64,000 nt of DNA, from the NCBI GenBank assembly GCA_038501625.1, contig JAZAYU010000013.1, forward strand, positions 2,790,001 to 2,854,000. Direction: 5' to 3'. The notes beneath the pieces are model-generated. The model had not been told where the DNA came from, did no database searches, and worked only from the letters and a program-made list of their open reading frames with translations. The stretch's first letter is position 1, and every line of letters starts with the position of its first letter. The stretch is from Corbicula japonica (lineage: Eukaryota > Mollusca > Bivalvia > Venerida > Cyrenidae). Positions 12,376 through 24,357 of this stretch are shown here, in pieces. The translations under genes and the position numbers were made by a program.

Positions 12376-13321
12376 CAGCCAAAGCAAAGAATGCTATGGT
12401 CAAAGCAAGAGAGACAAACCAGCCAAAGCAAAGGACAAAAAAGGTAGACAAAACTGCCAAAGCAAGAGAAAGCATCTAAAGCCAGGGAGGCAAAACTGCC
12501 AAAGCAAAAGATGGGATCTAAAGCAAGGGAAAAACAGCCAAAGAAAGAGAAAGACTATACATCTAAAGCAAGGGAGGCAAATCTGCCAAAGCAAGAGATA
12601 GGCTATACTGATCTAAAGCAAGGGAGGCAAAATTGCCAAAGCAAGAGAAAGGCTATACTCATCTAAAGCAAGGGAGGCAAAACTGCCAAAGCAAGAGAAT
12701 GGCTATACCGATTTAAAACAAGGGAGGCAAATCTGCCAAAGCAAGAGATAGGCTATAGTGATTTAAAGCAAGGGAGGCCAATCTGCCAAAGCAAGAGATA
12801 GGCTATACTGATCTAAAGCAAGGGAGGCAAATCTGCCAAAGCCAGAGAAAGACTATTACTGATCTAAAGCAAGAGATGCAAATCTTCCAAAGCAAGAGAT
12901 AGGCTACACTGATCTAAAGCAAGGAAGGCAAATCTGCCAAAGCAAGAGAAAGGCTATACTGATCTAAAGCAAGGGAGGCAAATCTGCCAAAGCCAGAGAA
13001 AGACTATTACTGATCTAAAGCAAGAGATGCAAATCTTCCAAAGCAAGAGATAGGCTACACTGATCTAAAGCAAGGAAGGCAAATCTGCCAAAGCAAGAGA
13101 AAGGCTATACATCTAAAGCAAGTGAGACATAAGGGTGAAATCGACAGTAAGGTTTTAAATCTAAAGCAAGGGAGGCAAAACTGGCAAAGTAAGACAAAGG
13201 CAATACTGATCTAAAACAAGGGAGACTTAACAGCCAAAGCAAAAGATGGGGTATACATTTAAAGCAAAGGAGACAAAACAGCCAAAGCAAGAGATATGCT
13301 ATTTATCTGAAACAAAATGAA
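12376..13321. repeat. 50-bp minisatellite with higher-order structure
   Basis: About 19 units of a 50-bp repeat, each made of two 25-bp half-units (AAAGCAAGGGAGGCAAATCT and AAAGCAAGAGATAGGCTATA). Three neighbouring units (about 150 bp) are themselves duplicated at about 12826-12960 and 12976-13110. Minus-strand frames rich in Leu, Cys and Phe here are by-products of the repeat. Confidence 0.95.
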
Positions 13322-14166
13322 TACAGCCAAATAAAAAATTGAAGTATAAAGTAAGAGCAAGATAGGAAAGCTTCTGTTGCTAAAGTAGCATTCCCCTCAG
13401 TCCATTTAACCATTTACCACTGCGATATTCTGAGCTCCATATGATTTCATTTCCAATCTGTACTTCTGCTATTTCTTAATTCTCCTGCTAGGCCTAATGT
13501 AATAAGCAGCATGTCATCTAGTATATTTAAAATTCATTTCTCTAAATAAGCCTCACAGGCTTTGTCTCTTATCAAGAAATTTTAACATAACCATTGTCCA
13601 TCTGAGGAATGACAAGTCCAGTGGGTGGGGTTAACAACTGATGATGGATGTCAGCAAATTGTAGTGGACTGTGCAATTATCATGATTTTACTTGAGAATA
13701 CTACCTACTAATGTCAGGCTAATAGTCTTTGCTATCAAAGTAAACTGAAAGACTTAAATTCCTAAATTCTGTGCTCAGCTTTTTTTGCTTTGTTTGTTGA
13801 CAAACTTCCAGATGACAGTATTTGCAGAAAATTGCTATCATATGAATTGCGAGATGGTTTTGAGATTACTGAAGTACCATTAAAAAGAAGTAAAATATAG
13901 TAATGTTGTTTTATATTATTTGTTATTGTTTGTCATCGTTCTAATGGTTTTATCAAGAAACACAGTAAAGTGTCATAACTTTTGCAGCCATGCAAAACAA
14001 AAGACTAAAATGCATACTATATGATAAACATATAAATAAAAGTATTGGCACTTAACAGATGAAATATAATTCCTAACTAGAATTATCACTGAAAGTGATT
14101 AAATACCCCCACATGTGTTCTTGATACTTGAACTGGGAATTCTTAGAATCAATGGCATATTGTAAC
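13322..14166. other. Non-coding stretch
   Basis: Nothing recognised on either strand. Confidence 0.4.
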
Positions 14167-15358
14167 AAACACTAGATACATGGACACTTGTAGTAGTGAC
14201 CTTGACCCCACACACCTACTTTCAATCCCAAGAAGTCTTCAAAAAAGCAACCTAAACACTAAGTTTCACCACAATATCTCATTCCTCACTAAAATAATTT
14301 AGCATAAAAAGTTTTTTCTATCCTAAAATTAAGTAACAGTGACCTTTACTACAGTGGCCCCACTTTCAATCCAAAGTGTCGTCTTCAAAGTAGCCACATA
14401 TACAGCAAGTTCATCACAATATCTGACTCCATCTAAATTTATTGAGCAGAAATGGTTTCAATATGTTAATAACAGTGACCTTTACTTAACTTTTATCGAA
14501 CAACTGTGTGCTAAAAATGTTAAAATATGTGAAGCCTTTCATTAGAAATCATCCAGAAACCATTTTTTTTATTTTTAGTAACAGTGACCTTGACCCCACC
14601 AGGCCTATTTTCAATACCAAGTTTTGTCTTAACAGACACTACCTATATAGCAATTTTCATCACAATATCTCATTCTGAACTACAGTTATTGAGCATACAC
14701 AGTTTTTCTATTTATAGTAACAGTGACCTTGACCCCACAGGCCTTACTTTCAATTCCAAAAGTCATCTTCACAGAAACCACCAGTACACCAAATTTCATT
14801 CAAGAATCTCATTCCAAGCTATAGTTAATGAGTGGAAATGAAGTGTTTAAGTTAAAATAACAGTTATCTTGACCTTGAACCCACAGGCCCCAAAGTCAAA
14901 CCTAACCTGTATCTTGTAATTTTACATCTGTGTCCCAAAAAATAATTAAAGTAAAATATGAAGTATTTCATGTGTTATCGTCCAGAAACAGTTTTTCTAT
15001 TTTAAGTAACAGTGACCTTGACATTGACCCCACAGGCCCCAAAGTCGAACTCAACCTATATCTTCTGATGTTTCATCTATGTCCCAAAACAGGACTTAAT
15101 CTGTGAAGTATTTCATGAATTATCATCCGGAAACCATTTTTCTATTTTTAGTAACAGTGACCTTGACACTGACCTCACCAACCCCAAAATCGAACTTGAC
15201 CTGTATCTTATGATGTTACACCTGTGTACCAAAAAATAACTTAAATCTGTCAAGCCTTTCATGAGTTATCATCCGGAAACGAAGAATCCGACCGACCGAC
15301 CGACCTATCGACAAGCTCACTCCTATATACCCCCTCAAACTTCGTTTGTGGGGGTATA
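14167..15358 (+). mobile_element. Pearl/Helentron-like element 1
   Basis: Core of about seven degenerate 140-160 bp tandem units, each opening with GTAACAGTGACCTTGACC. It is followed by a CCGA/GACC tetranucleotide run near 15287-15305, then a terminal stem-loop (ATACCCCCTCAAAC ... GTTTGTGGGGGTAT) at 15324-15357. This order (tandem core, tetranucleotide run, 3' hairpin) is that of pearl elements in oysters and of Helentron-derived non-autonomous elements. The left boundary is approximate. Confidence 0.75.
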
Positions 15359-15359
15359 A

Positions 15360-15835
15360 AAAATAAAACAACAAAAATTTATATATTACTATATTTGCTC
15401 AAAACTTCAAAACTACACATTTAAAATCATGGATAGTTCTGGGAATTAGGAAGGGGTGAAAGAGGCTGTAGGTAACAACTGATTATCATTTTTCTCTGCA
15501 TGCTTGATGGGCTAATCCATGAAATTTCTTAGCAGAACCCTTTAAAGTCAAACTTTAAGCAACTGAAGACTTTATAAAAATGTTTTCATTGCATAGCAAG
15601 GCTTCTGTATTGTTTTTCATTAAAAAGTGCAACCAAGTCAAAGTTCATATTCCTATATAAACAGCAAGGATATAGTTTAACCATCAGGCAACTGTTATTC
15701 ACACTGAATGATACTGAAACTATGCCAAGTGAATTAATAACTCCCCCTTCTGGGAAAATTAATGATAATCATGGTAAATGTTCTGGAAAAAAGATATGTT
15801 GAGTAAACAAAAACCTGCATATCTGGTGCATCAGT
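15360..15835. other. Non-coding stretch
   Basis: Nothing recognised. Confidence 0.4.
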
Positions 15836-16040
15836 TTAACCCTTTACTCCATACATGTAGATCAGGCATATATCATATGCCTGACTAGTACAGATCCAGA
15901 TCAGCCTGCACATCCATTTAGTGTAATCCATATATCAACACTTTGTGTTTTAAGATTGATTTGTTTATTTCTCACGAAGAAGCTAACAGTATAGATCCAG
16001 GTCAGACTGCATAGATGTGCCAGCACATGGAATAACATGT
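15836..16040. mobile_element. Family-1 fold-back MITE, right end eroded
   Basis: Left end TTTAACCCTTTACTCCATAC is intact; the right end has lost its closing AAAGGGTTAA. Confidence 0.7.
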
Positions 16041-16432
16041 TATACTATGGTGGTTTATCTAATGCCTACTGTATTTATTCTAATTAGCACCTGGAATGAG
16101 CGCCACTGAAAGGAGCTGCTAATTACCAAGAATACTGAAGATGCATTATGTTTCTTGTGCATGTATTAACTCCTGGTATTTTTTTGTGAGGGGCATTAAT
16201 AAGTATGAATATGGTATAATGATTTGCACAAAGTAGTTGATTATATATCTGCATTTCCTTTAGTATATTAGCAATCATGTTGAAGCCTTATGACATATTT
16301 TTCCTTTCATTTTGTTATAAAATTCTACCTAAACACCTATTTGCTTAATGTTTCTTACAATTTCTACACCACAATATTAACATGTAACACACAAACAGAA
16401 ATGTTTGAATGGCAAGGGCAGAAGGAATTATA

Positions 16433-16577
16433 CAGTGAAACTCTTCTACTAAGACCACCTCTGGAACGTAACAAATGTGGGCTTGTGTAAAAGTGTAAAA
16501 CAGTTCATAGGGACATTGAAACAGTGGTAATATTTTCAGGGTGGTCTCCATTTTGTGGTGGTCTTAACGAGGGGTTG
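16433..16577. mobile_element. Small Tc1/mariner-type MITE
   Basis: Ends CAGTGAAACTCTTCTACTAA and, inverted, CAACCCCTCGTTAAGACCACC share CTAAGACCACC; TA flanks both ends. Confidence 0.55.
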
Positions 16578-17576
16578 TAATGTAAATGTACAGGTAGCAA
16601 TCATGTTTATTAATCTTCTGAATTGCCTGGCTTAAGTTATTGCTTCCTGCAGTTACAAAAGGCAAACACTATAAATTCATAATTCATGTTCATGTGATAA
16701 CAACAATATTTAATAACATACATTTTCTACAGTAACTGTGAATGAAGTAATATTCAATGGTATGAAATTTTGGTAAAATGGTTTTTCTGATTTTTCAGAA
16801 TATATTCAAGGTTTTATAAAAATATGCTTATGTTCAATTCTATATTTTGTGGTGGTTTCAAATTTGTGGAATGATATGCCCATGAAAACTACTGAAATTA
16901 TAAACCCATGAATATTGATAAATTTGTAGTAAACGCCCGTAACAGCATTTAGCGTACAGCAAATAAGTGAAACTTGATTTTAAAATTGTGTCATTCTATG
17001 TATCAATCATAAGTCTTGTAGAAATTGATTGACAGAATAGCAGACAATGCAAACTCTGATCAAACTGCAATTTTAGGTCCAATCTGATTAAAATCATCTC
17101 CTGAAAACCGCTACGCTATCGGGATCTGACGAGGAATAACTAAAACGTGCTTTTATCCCTAACCATTCCAACCAATCAGATAGTCGCCTACAAAATTGCA
17201 AAGCTGAAAGTAAACATAGTATTTTAAACCATGGAAAGTGTTCACAGCCTGCGTTAGACATAATTTACTGAAGATATATGTGTTTATGTAGTATTGCATT
17301 TATTTCTAATGCAATGACATCTTCAGATCATTTTAGGAGTGTTATAAATAATGTTTCCTGTGTTGACAATTTCTAAAAATAGTAATCTGGGAAAACCGCT
17401 AAAGCTTATGTACGGTGTCTGCGGGCTGTCATCAGATCTAACATTTTGTTAGATCTGACTGTAGTGAGATTGTTTTAGGTCTACACTGGTTGCAATGAGA
17501 CACAGATGTGATAAGTGTGTTAAAGGTGTATACGAGGTAAATTACTGCTGAAGTGTGTGACTTTTCGAGTTGATTT

Positions 17577-17800
17577 TTAACCCTTTCCTCCATATTTATG
17601 GGTTTTATCCCATGTGTTAAAGGTTAAGATTCAGATCAGCCAGTACATCCAGGATCTACACTGTTTGCTTCTTCATATATTTTAATTCATCAAGTTATTT
17701 ATGACCAAGAAGCAAACAGTGTGGATCCCAATAAGACGGCACAGATGTAAGGGCTTATCTCAATCTACACTGGTTGCATATTCATGATAAAACCTGTTAA
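17577..17800. mobile_element. Family-1 fold-back MITE
   Basis: Starts TTAACCCTTTCCTCCATA; internal AAGCAAACAGTGTGGATCC and its complement. Confidence 0.7.
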
Positions 17801-18519
17801 ACTCATTTTCAACACTCCAATCTAAATGAAAATGTTAGTTTGAAGTTACAGGTACTCAGTTTAGAATTTTTGAGTGAGTATGTAGAAAGGGAAATTATTT
17901 TTGTCAAGTATAATATTGAAATTAACAAAACACCCAAAGGCTAAAAACAAGTTTGAGACCTACCAAATATGAGGACTGCACACAAACATTTTTTAACTAA
18001 TAAGGATCACCGGATGTTCTTGGATAGGCGTATCACATAATATGGTAACAAAATGATTCTGTCAAATCATATCATGATCATGCTGCATGTTCTGTGACCA
18101 CACCTTCACCTATGTTTTACAGTTATCTCATGTTACAGAAAATGATCCACTACCATGAATGCTGAACTGGGTGTAGGCTAGTTACTGAACAATTTACCCT
18201 TGTCCCATTACAACTTTATAGTAATAACATTATGACACACTTGCACTCAGCAATATGTTATTTCAGTTAATGAATTATGCAATTAAGAGTTTCATAATAA
18301 AGTCACCCAACATAACAATGCAATATTTTACAGTGCTTACAGTTCACCAGACAATATTTACATAAGAGCACCAGACTACCAGACCAGATTCATCATAATT
18401 ATCACTGTAGTTTATAATTAATATATACATATCATTTCTGATCAATAGAAATGTTTAAGGTGACACGAAACTTGTTATGTTTGTATTATAAGATAATATG
18501 ATCATTGTCCTGGGGCCTT

Positions 18520-18680
18520 TTTTTATCAGTCTATGATCAGTGTGGACGTTTCACACTTCAGTCACTTAATTACGCAGCGAACAGTATAGATCTTAATTAG
18601 ACTGCATAATGTACAGGCTGATCTGTATCTTCACTGACTGCACACGAGATATGAGCTATATCCATGGTGTAAAATGTTAA
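18520..18680. mobile_element. Family-1 MITE, heavily diverged
   Basis: Shares GAACAGTATAGATC, CAGGCTGATCTGTATC and a closing ATGGTGTAAAATGTTAA. Confidence 0.5.
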
Positions 18681-18803
18681 TGGATTTTTGTAATGCACTC
18701 CTGGATTATTGCCTATTTATACATAACCTCATTTTTATACTCAGACTGGTCACACAGTAGCTGACACTAATAAAAAAGTCCCCATTTTTTTCATTCTGAG
18801 GAC

Positions 18804-19994
18804 CAGGGATTCTAAAATTTCAAAATCCCAATCGGACATTGGCGCCAAAATTGACATTTAGCCGACTTCCAGTTCGCACGAAAAGCGACTTCCGGTCCCC
18901 GCGTTCAGCGTTTTCACTCTCCCGACCCCCAGTCCATTTCTCTTTTCCGGCATATTTTCTCGTCGGCGATATCCTACAACCTCTCAACAGATTAATGATT
19001 TTCGAGCTGTAGACCGAGAAAAATCCTTTGATCGATTTATAAGAGGGGCACGTGACGTTTGAAGTTTATGGCGATCGGCGTCTTTGTTGTAATACACAAG
19101 CATTCCATTAATTTAAAATGTGACGTAAGGTTCAAAACAGTTATCTTCAGCAGTGTTCATAGCGAATGTTAAGTGGATTATTTAGTTATTAAAAATGTTT
19201 TATCTCTCGGAATTTCGGGAGGCAAGTATTTGTTTTACGTTAATATACGTCGATCACACCATGCTTTGTAACACTATATTATAGTTGTTTGAAATATTAT
19301 TTTTCTTACCGGATGTAGTAATTTTTGAATCTATGAGTCGGAAATAAATGTTGATTACTTAGATTTTTGTAAATTTAAAATTCATTTGAATCGTTATATG
19401 CGTAAGTAAGCAAGCCAATCACTCGATTTTTTTTCACATTTAAGTATATATTCATTTTAGCCATTTCAAATTTGTTGTGAAATGCTAACAGTTCAAGTAA
19501 AATTCGCATGATATAAGTTTTCTTTAAATTTGATAAACAGCAATTTTCGGTCGTCGGTCTTTTAGAATTACGCACATATCGGACTAACACGTCTGTCAAT
19601 AAAATGCAAACTGTTATCATTTACGTTAATTTACACACCATTTGTATTGCTATCTTAAATTCTGACGTCAGCCTTTGACTAGCGCAGTTTATTTTTAGAA
19701 ATTAAATAACCCACCGGTTGTTAAAATGAGACCGACCACATCCTGTTTAATCTATGCTGCAGGCTATTCACGGAACATGTAGTCGTGGTAGTCATTATAG
19801 CAGACTTGTGAAGTCGCTAATTTGACAGGTTAATAGCTGATCAAGCTGTGAAAAAATGTACATGTAGGTAATTTAGTAACAGTTTGTAGGCCAATATTCA
19901 TGACCGATTTTTTAAACCAATTTTGAAATTTCAATCGGACATTCTTCCCGAAAATCGGTCAATGACCGGCCTGCCGATAATTTTAGAATCCCTG
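18804..19994. mobile_element. Non-autonomous hAT element, 8-bp target duplication
   Basis: Inverted ends CAGGGATTCTAAAAT and ATTTTAGAATCCCTG, flanked by CTGAGGAC (18796-18803) and CTGGGGAC (19995-20002), which match at seven of eight bases. Both subterminal zones include AATCGGACATT. No transposase domain visible in 1.2 kb. The CAGGG terminus and 8-bp duplication are classic hAT features. Confidence 0.82.
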
Positions 19995-20002
19995 CTGGGG
20001 AC

Positions 20003-20704
20003 ATAAGATGGCTAGTATGGCCTGAAAGGGACAGGTTTAGTATATGAAATATTTTTATTGAGCCAATAATAGCAAAATTATTTTTGGATATAAATGCAAT
20101 ATAATGTGAAAAAATGCCCTGATAATCATTGATTATAAGAAGGCATATGTAAAACACTTTTGATGTCTACACACAAGTAAAAAAAAACAACAGTGTACCA
20201 ATTTAATATATATGTATTTTCATATATTTTATGTGTCGCCTGTTTGAATTGGGTTATTCACCACTTTGGCTTCTACTTAATTTTCCTGAGTGCTAACTTA
20301 AGTGAAAGCATCTCACAAATCTGACAAACCTGGGCTAAACATAATCTAAATTCTTATGTGAGGCTTTAAATGATGGTAGCAGTTTTTAAAAACAAACACA
20401 TCACCTTTTTTCCCAATCAGATATGCTGAAAACATATCAGATAATGACTATAAATAGATTCAACAATCCTACTGTTTTAATCATAGTGAAGAATGTAAAA
20501 GATGGGATACCAACTATTTTATCAGTTTTAAAACAAACTGAGACCATCTTGACAATGTTAAAATGCACGTTCCTGTTATTATCCTCTAATAAGGACATCC
20601 TTGTATGCTGATTTGGTTTGATAAATTACTGATAAAACTTGCCCATTCATTTATTTTTACAAAGGTAAGGAACACAGATAATTTCTTTGATATTTCTGAC
20701 TGTT
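20003..20704. other. Non-coding stretch
   Basis: Nothing recognised in RABGEF1 intronic sequence. Confidence 0.4.
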
Positions 20705-21075
20705 TATCTGCTCACTTTAATCAATCCTGCATCTGTGACCAGTATAGATAATGATCAGCTGGCACATCCATGCCATCTGATCTAGATCTACACTGCTTGC
20801 TTCTTGGTCTGAAATAAGCTTACATAAAAGTAAATAGTGTTGATCCTGATCAGATGGCGTGGATCTGCCTGCAGACCTTGTCTGAAGGTTATAAAGCTGA
20901 GATTGGAAACCAGTCTCAAATCTCAAGCATCTGATTGGCTGAAATGGCAACCAGTTGCCATTTCATCCAATCAGATGCTTGAGATTTGAGACTGGTTTCC
21001 ATGCTCAGTTTTATAACCTTGGGCACTGTTCGCCCATGGGATAACGGCCACATCCCATGGAGTGGAGTTAAATGG
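20705..21075. mobile_element. Family-1 MITE split by a family-2 MITE
   Basis: Family-1 sequence runs to about 20880 and resumes near 21027 (GCCCATGGGATAACGG ... CCATGGAGTGGAGTTAA). The family-2 copy sits between them. Confidence 0.75.
20883..21026. mobile_element. Family-2 fold-back MITE (nested)
   Basis: Near-perfect hairpin, GAAGGTTATAAAGCTGAG to CTCAGTTTTATAACCTTGG. Confidence 0.85.
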
Positions 21076-21242
21076 TACAGCTAATTAATAAAACATGTTT
21101 TACATCATTTGTGTTTAAGAAAGCAATCATGTGTACAATGATTGATCTTATTTATCGATGCAAATTAAGGATCTTCAAGCTCCAAGATCAAAGAAATGAT
21201 ACTTTATGAATCTGTTTGTCTAAAATAAAGACTTGTCTCCAC

Positions 21243-21307
21243 TTTAGCCAATCAGATGCTTGAGATTTGAGTCTGGTCTCCAATCTCAATTTTATGATAT
21301 TGGGCCT
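21243..21307. mobile_element. Family-2 MITE, right half only
   Basis: Contains CAATCAGATGCTTGAGATTT and TCTCAATTTTATGATATTGG. Confidence 0.75.
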
Positions 21308-21398
21308 TTTACAAAATTATTTTTTTTATAGTTTCCCTGAACACTGATTTCAAAAGTTGAAGATTTTTACGTAACTATGTTCCATACAAAGTATTTAC

Positions 21399-21415
21399 CT
21401 TTTTTGCAGATTTCC
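21399..21415 (-). CDS. RABGEF1: candidate 17-nt microexon B of RABGEF1 (duplicate of A)
   Basis: A second 17-nt segment flanked by GTGTTCAG and GTAAATAC, homologous to microexon A over about 60 bp including flanks. It gives the same phase change (2 to 1) and would encode A-E-I-C-K-K. Used together, the two would break the frame; used alternatively, each preserves it. A degenerate 15-nt relative is at 21475-21489 and an eroded one near 21335. Confidence 0.3.
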
Positions 21416-21539
21416 CTGAACACGGATATCAAGGCTGAGCTTTCTTCGCATGTGAAAAAATATGAAATACTTACCTTTTATAGGATTTTCTAAACATAAC
21501 AGTTACATTCAACCTGTTCAAAGAATGGTACACTTAATT

Positions 21540-21666
21540 AACCCTACTCAACAGATCCTTTGGCTAACAGTGTAGATCCAGATCAGCCAGCACATATGTG
21601 CCATCTGATCAGGATCTACAATATTTACCCATGTGATAAAAGTCACATATATTGAGTAAAGCCTTA
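21540..21666. mobile_element. Family-1 MITE, internally deleted
   Basis: Outer words and GTAGATCCAGATCAGCC with GATCAGGATCTACAATA remain; the centre is missing. It lies between the two candidate microexons. Confidence 0.7.
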
Positions 21667-21697
21667 ACTAGGAAGGCATTTAAGTATCAACATGTAC

Positions 21698-21714
21698 CTT
21701 TGGTTGGAGTTTTC
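21698..21714 (-). CDS. RABGEF1: candidate 17-nt microexon A of RABGEF1
   Basis: A 17-nt segment lies between an acceptor-like GTGTTCAG and a donor-like GTACAT. It would accept the phase-2 end of the A20 exon, add A-K-T-P-T-K, and leave phase 1, which is exactly what exon 4697-4821 requires. The pyrimidine tract is weak, so this is a prediction from phase and splice motifs only. Confidence 0.35.
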
Positions 21715-22216
21715 CTGAACACGGATTTCAATGTATGAGCCCTCTTGTTAATATGTTGAGTCTTTTTTTCAGCAAACTTCAAAAATTGAGGGGCCTTCTC
21801 CGACGCTTCAGCAGATCTATAAAAAGTTTATCAACAAATTATGAAAAAAATGGTCACATTGACTTCTGTGTTGGAACAGAAAGAATTGTTGGCAAGAATA
21901 TTTCAAATTCTGGTTTTTCTAACATAAAAATGATGTAAACGTATTTTATTGACGCAAGATTTAAAAGATTTCTTTTAGTCAAACAGCATGGATAAAACAC
22001 AAATTACATTTCATATTAAAAAACTGTAAGCCAGAAGAAAAGGAAACAATGTACATATCATACAGCGTGAGACAAACTTTTCCATCCAAGAAAATACCTG
22101 GTTTTTCACATTAGCACACAAAGTTGTCATAAATCCTTCTTTGCTTCAATAAAGTTAAGACAGTCTTGCATGCAACCTGATTGTTCATATTAAATAAAAA
22201 GTTGTGTCTTGCTTAC

Positions 22217-22374
22217 GCTTTCTGTTTCCTAGCTTCATGTTCCACATGAGCGATCTTCTGTCTGTAGCAGATGGAACAATACCCTTGCCACAGCTGGTTG
22301 CCATAGAATCCACAGCCATTTTTGCATAGCAGCTCTGAGGCCTCTACATGAAGATTGGGTTTCTTCGTTGTCAT
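22217..22374 (-). CDS. RABGEF1: Rabex-5 / RABGEF1, A20 zinc-finger first coding exon
   Basis: This is the N-terminal coding exon of the Rab5 guanine-nucleotide exchange factor Rabex-5, an endosomal protein that activates Rab5 and binds ubiquitin. The exon begins after an acceptor (TTTCAATTTCAG) at 22405, has about 30 nt of leader, then an ATG at 22374, and ends at a GTAAGC donor in phase 2. The 52 whole codons hold an A20-type zinc finger: Cys17, Cys21, Cys33 and Cys36 in C-x3-C-x11-C-x2-C spacing, with CGFYGN and WQGYCSIC motifs as in known Rabex-5 A20 fingers. The ATG is preferred because the family's N-terminus has nearly the same length before the finger. The basic tail (ARKQK) continues into the next exon. 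No exon for the ubiquitin-interacting MIU helix that follows in vertebrates was found in the intron, so it may be absent, diverged or missed. Family call is strong; linkage to the downstream exons is inferred from strand, order and family. Confidence 0.88.
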
Positions 22375-22436
22375 TGTAGTAGTCAGTTTTCCAGAAAAAT
22401 TTGCCTGAAATTGAAACATAACAGGAACATTAAGTA

Positions 22437-22667
22437 TATTAATCTATACTCTATACATGTTTATATGTTTTTCTGTGTGTGATCAGTGTATATCCAGATT
22501 AGCTGGAACGTCTGTTTACCTAATCTGGATCTAAACTGGTCACTTCTTGGTCAGAATCTGAAAGTGAACACTGCAGATCCTTGAAGGACAGTACAGCTGT
22601 GCCGGCGATCTGGACCTGCACTGTTTGCCTATGCAATAAAAGGTTTATCTATGGAGTAAAGGGTTAG
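22437..22667. mobile_element. Family-1 fold-back MITE
   Basis: ACTCTATACATGT at left, GGAGTAAAGGGTTA at right, starting about 30 bp upstream of the A20 exon acceptor. Confidence 0.72.
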
Positions 22668-22943
22668 GTAACTTGAACATTGTGATGGTTGTTACAACAT
22701 GATATAATAATAAATTCAAATAAACATACTTTTTATATCTCCCAGAAACTTTGTTATTGTGTAAAATCAGTTACAAGGAAGCCATATTTTAGGCCCCATA
22801 TACTCTTTTCTGTGTAAAACTGTTTTAATAAAGCAAGCATTATTCGCTAGCAAATGTAGGCAAGTATTATCCTACATGATAGGCAGACCAAACCACTGTG
22901 ATACTGTTTATCAATATACTGGTTCCATAGAGCCATTGCATAT

Positions 22944-24357
22944 AGAACTAGAAATGTGTCCATAGGACACGGATGCCCCCGCTATGCATGTTTGTCATGG
23001 TGAACATTTATGCAAAGTTATTTGAAAATCCAATAAGTAATAACAAACTCACAGCCCAGACAAGAAAATTCTGGTTTTAGTAATAGTGACCTTGACCTTG
23101 GACCTACAGGCACGGGAATTGTACACAACACAACGCCTTGTCATAGTGAACATTTGTGCCAAATTATTTTGAAATCACTTTGTTAATAACGAAGTTATAG
23201 CCAGTACAAGAAATTTCTATTTTTTGTAACAGTGACCTTGACCTTGGACCTACAGGCATGGGTATTGTACACAACACATTGTCTTGATATAATGAACATT
23301 TATACCAAGTTATTTTAAAATCCAATAAGAAATAACAAAGTAACAGAGCAGACAAGATTTTTCCAACAAAATTCTATTTTTAGTAACAGTGACCTTGACC
23401 TTGGACCTACAGGCATGGGTGTTGTACGCGACACACCGCCTTGTCATGGTGAACATTTCTGCCAAGTTATTTTGAAATCCCTCCATTCATAAGGAAGTTA
23501 CAGCCCGGACAAGAAAATTCTATTTTTAGTAACAGTGACCTTGACCTTGGACCTACAGGCATGGGTATTTTACGCGACACACTGTCTTGATATTGTGAAC
23601 ATTCATACCAAGTTATTTTAAAATCCAATAAGAAATAACAAAGTTACAGAGGGGACACGATTTTTCCAACAAAATTCTATTTTTAGTAACAGTGACCTTG
23701 ACCTTGGACCTACAGGCATGGGTGTTGTACGCGACACACCGCCTTGTCATGGTGAACATTTGTGCCAAGTTATTTTGAAATCCCTCCATTCATAAGGAAG
23801 TTACAGCCCGGACAAGAAAATTCTATTTTTAGTATCAGTGACCTTGACCTTGGACCTACAGGCATGGGTATTATACGCGACACACCGTCTTGATATGGTG
23901 AACATTCATACCAAGTTATTTTAAAATCCAATAAGAAATAACAAAGTTACAGAGCAGACACGATTTTTCCAACAAAATTCTATTTTTAGTAACAGTGACC
24001 TTGACCTTGGACCTACAGGCATGGGTGTTGTAAGCGACACACCGCCTTGTCATGGTGAACATTTGTGCCAAGTTATTTTGAAATCCCTCCATTCATAAGG
24101 AAGTTACAGCCCGGACAAGAAAATTCTATTTTTAGTAACAGTGACCTTGACCTTGGACCTACAGGCATGGGTATTGTACGCGACACACCGTCTTGATATG
24201 GTGAACATTCATACCAAGTTATTTTAAAATCCAATAAGAAATAACAAAGTTACAGAGCGGACACGATTTTGGAACATACACACTGACACACACACCCACC
24301 CACACACAGCCAGGGTGAACACTATATGCCCTTCCGCCATTACATGGCGGGGGCATA
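22944..24357 (+). mobile_element. Pearl/Helentron-like element 2
   Basis: Opens GAACTAGAAATGTGTCCATA, then about eight tandem units that alternate in length (about 145 and 156 bp), giving a 300-bp higher-order period. Units begin GTAACAGTGACCTTGACCTT. It ends with a CA-rich run and a stem-loop (TATGCCCTTCCGCC ... GGCGGGGGCATA) at 24324-24356. Two unit types keep distinct variants (GTTGTACGCGACACACCGCC and TATTGTACGCGACACACCGT), so the array grew by copying dimers. Confidence 0.82.

Noticed and set aside
12400..13290. Minus-strand Leu/Cys/Phe-rich frames that look like membrane proteins
   Set aside because: They are the 50-bp minisatellite read through, with no start context or splice sites.
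22944..24357. CRISPR-like array of direct repeats
   Set aside because: Repeats are about 150 bp, contiguous and in a eukaryotic genome; they are the tandem core of a mobile element.
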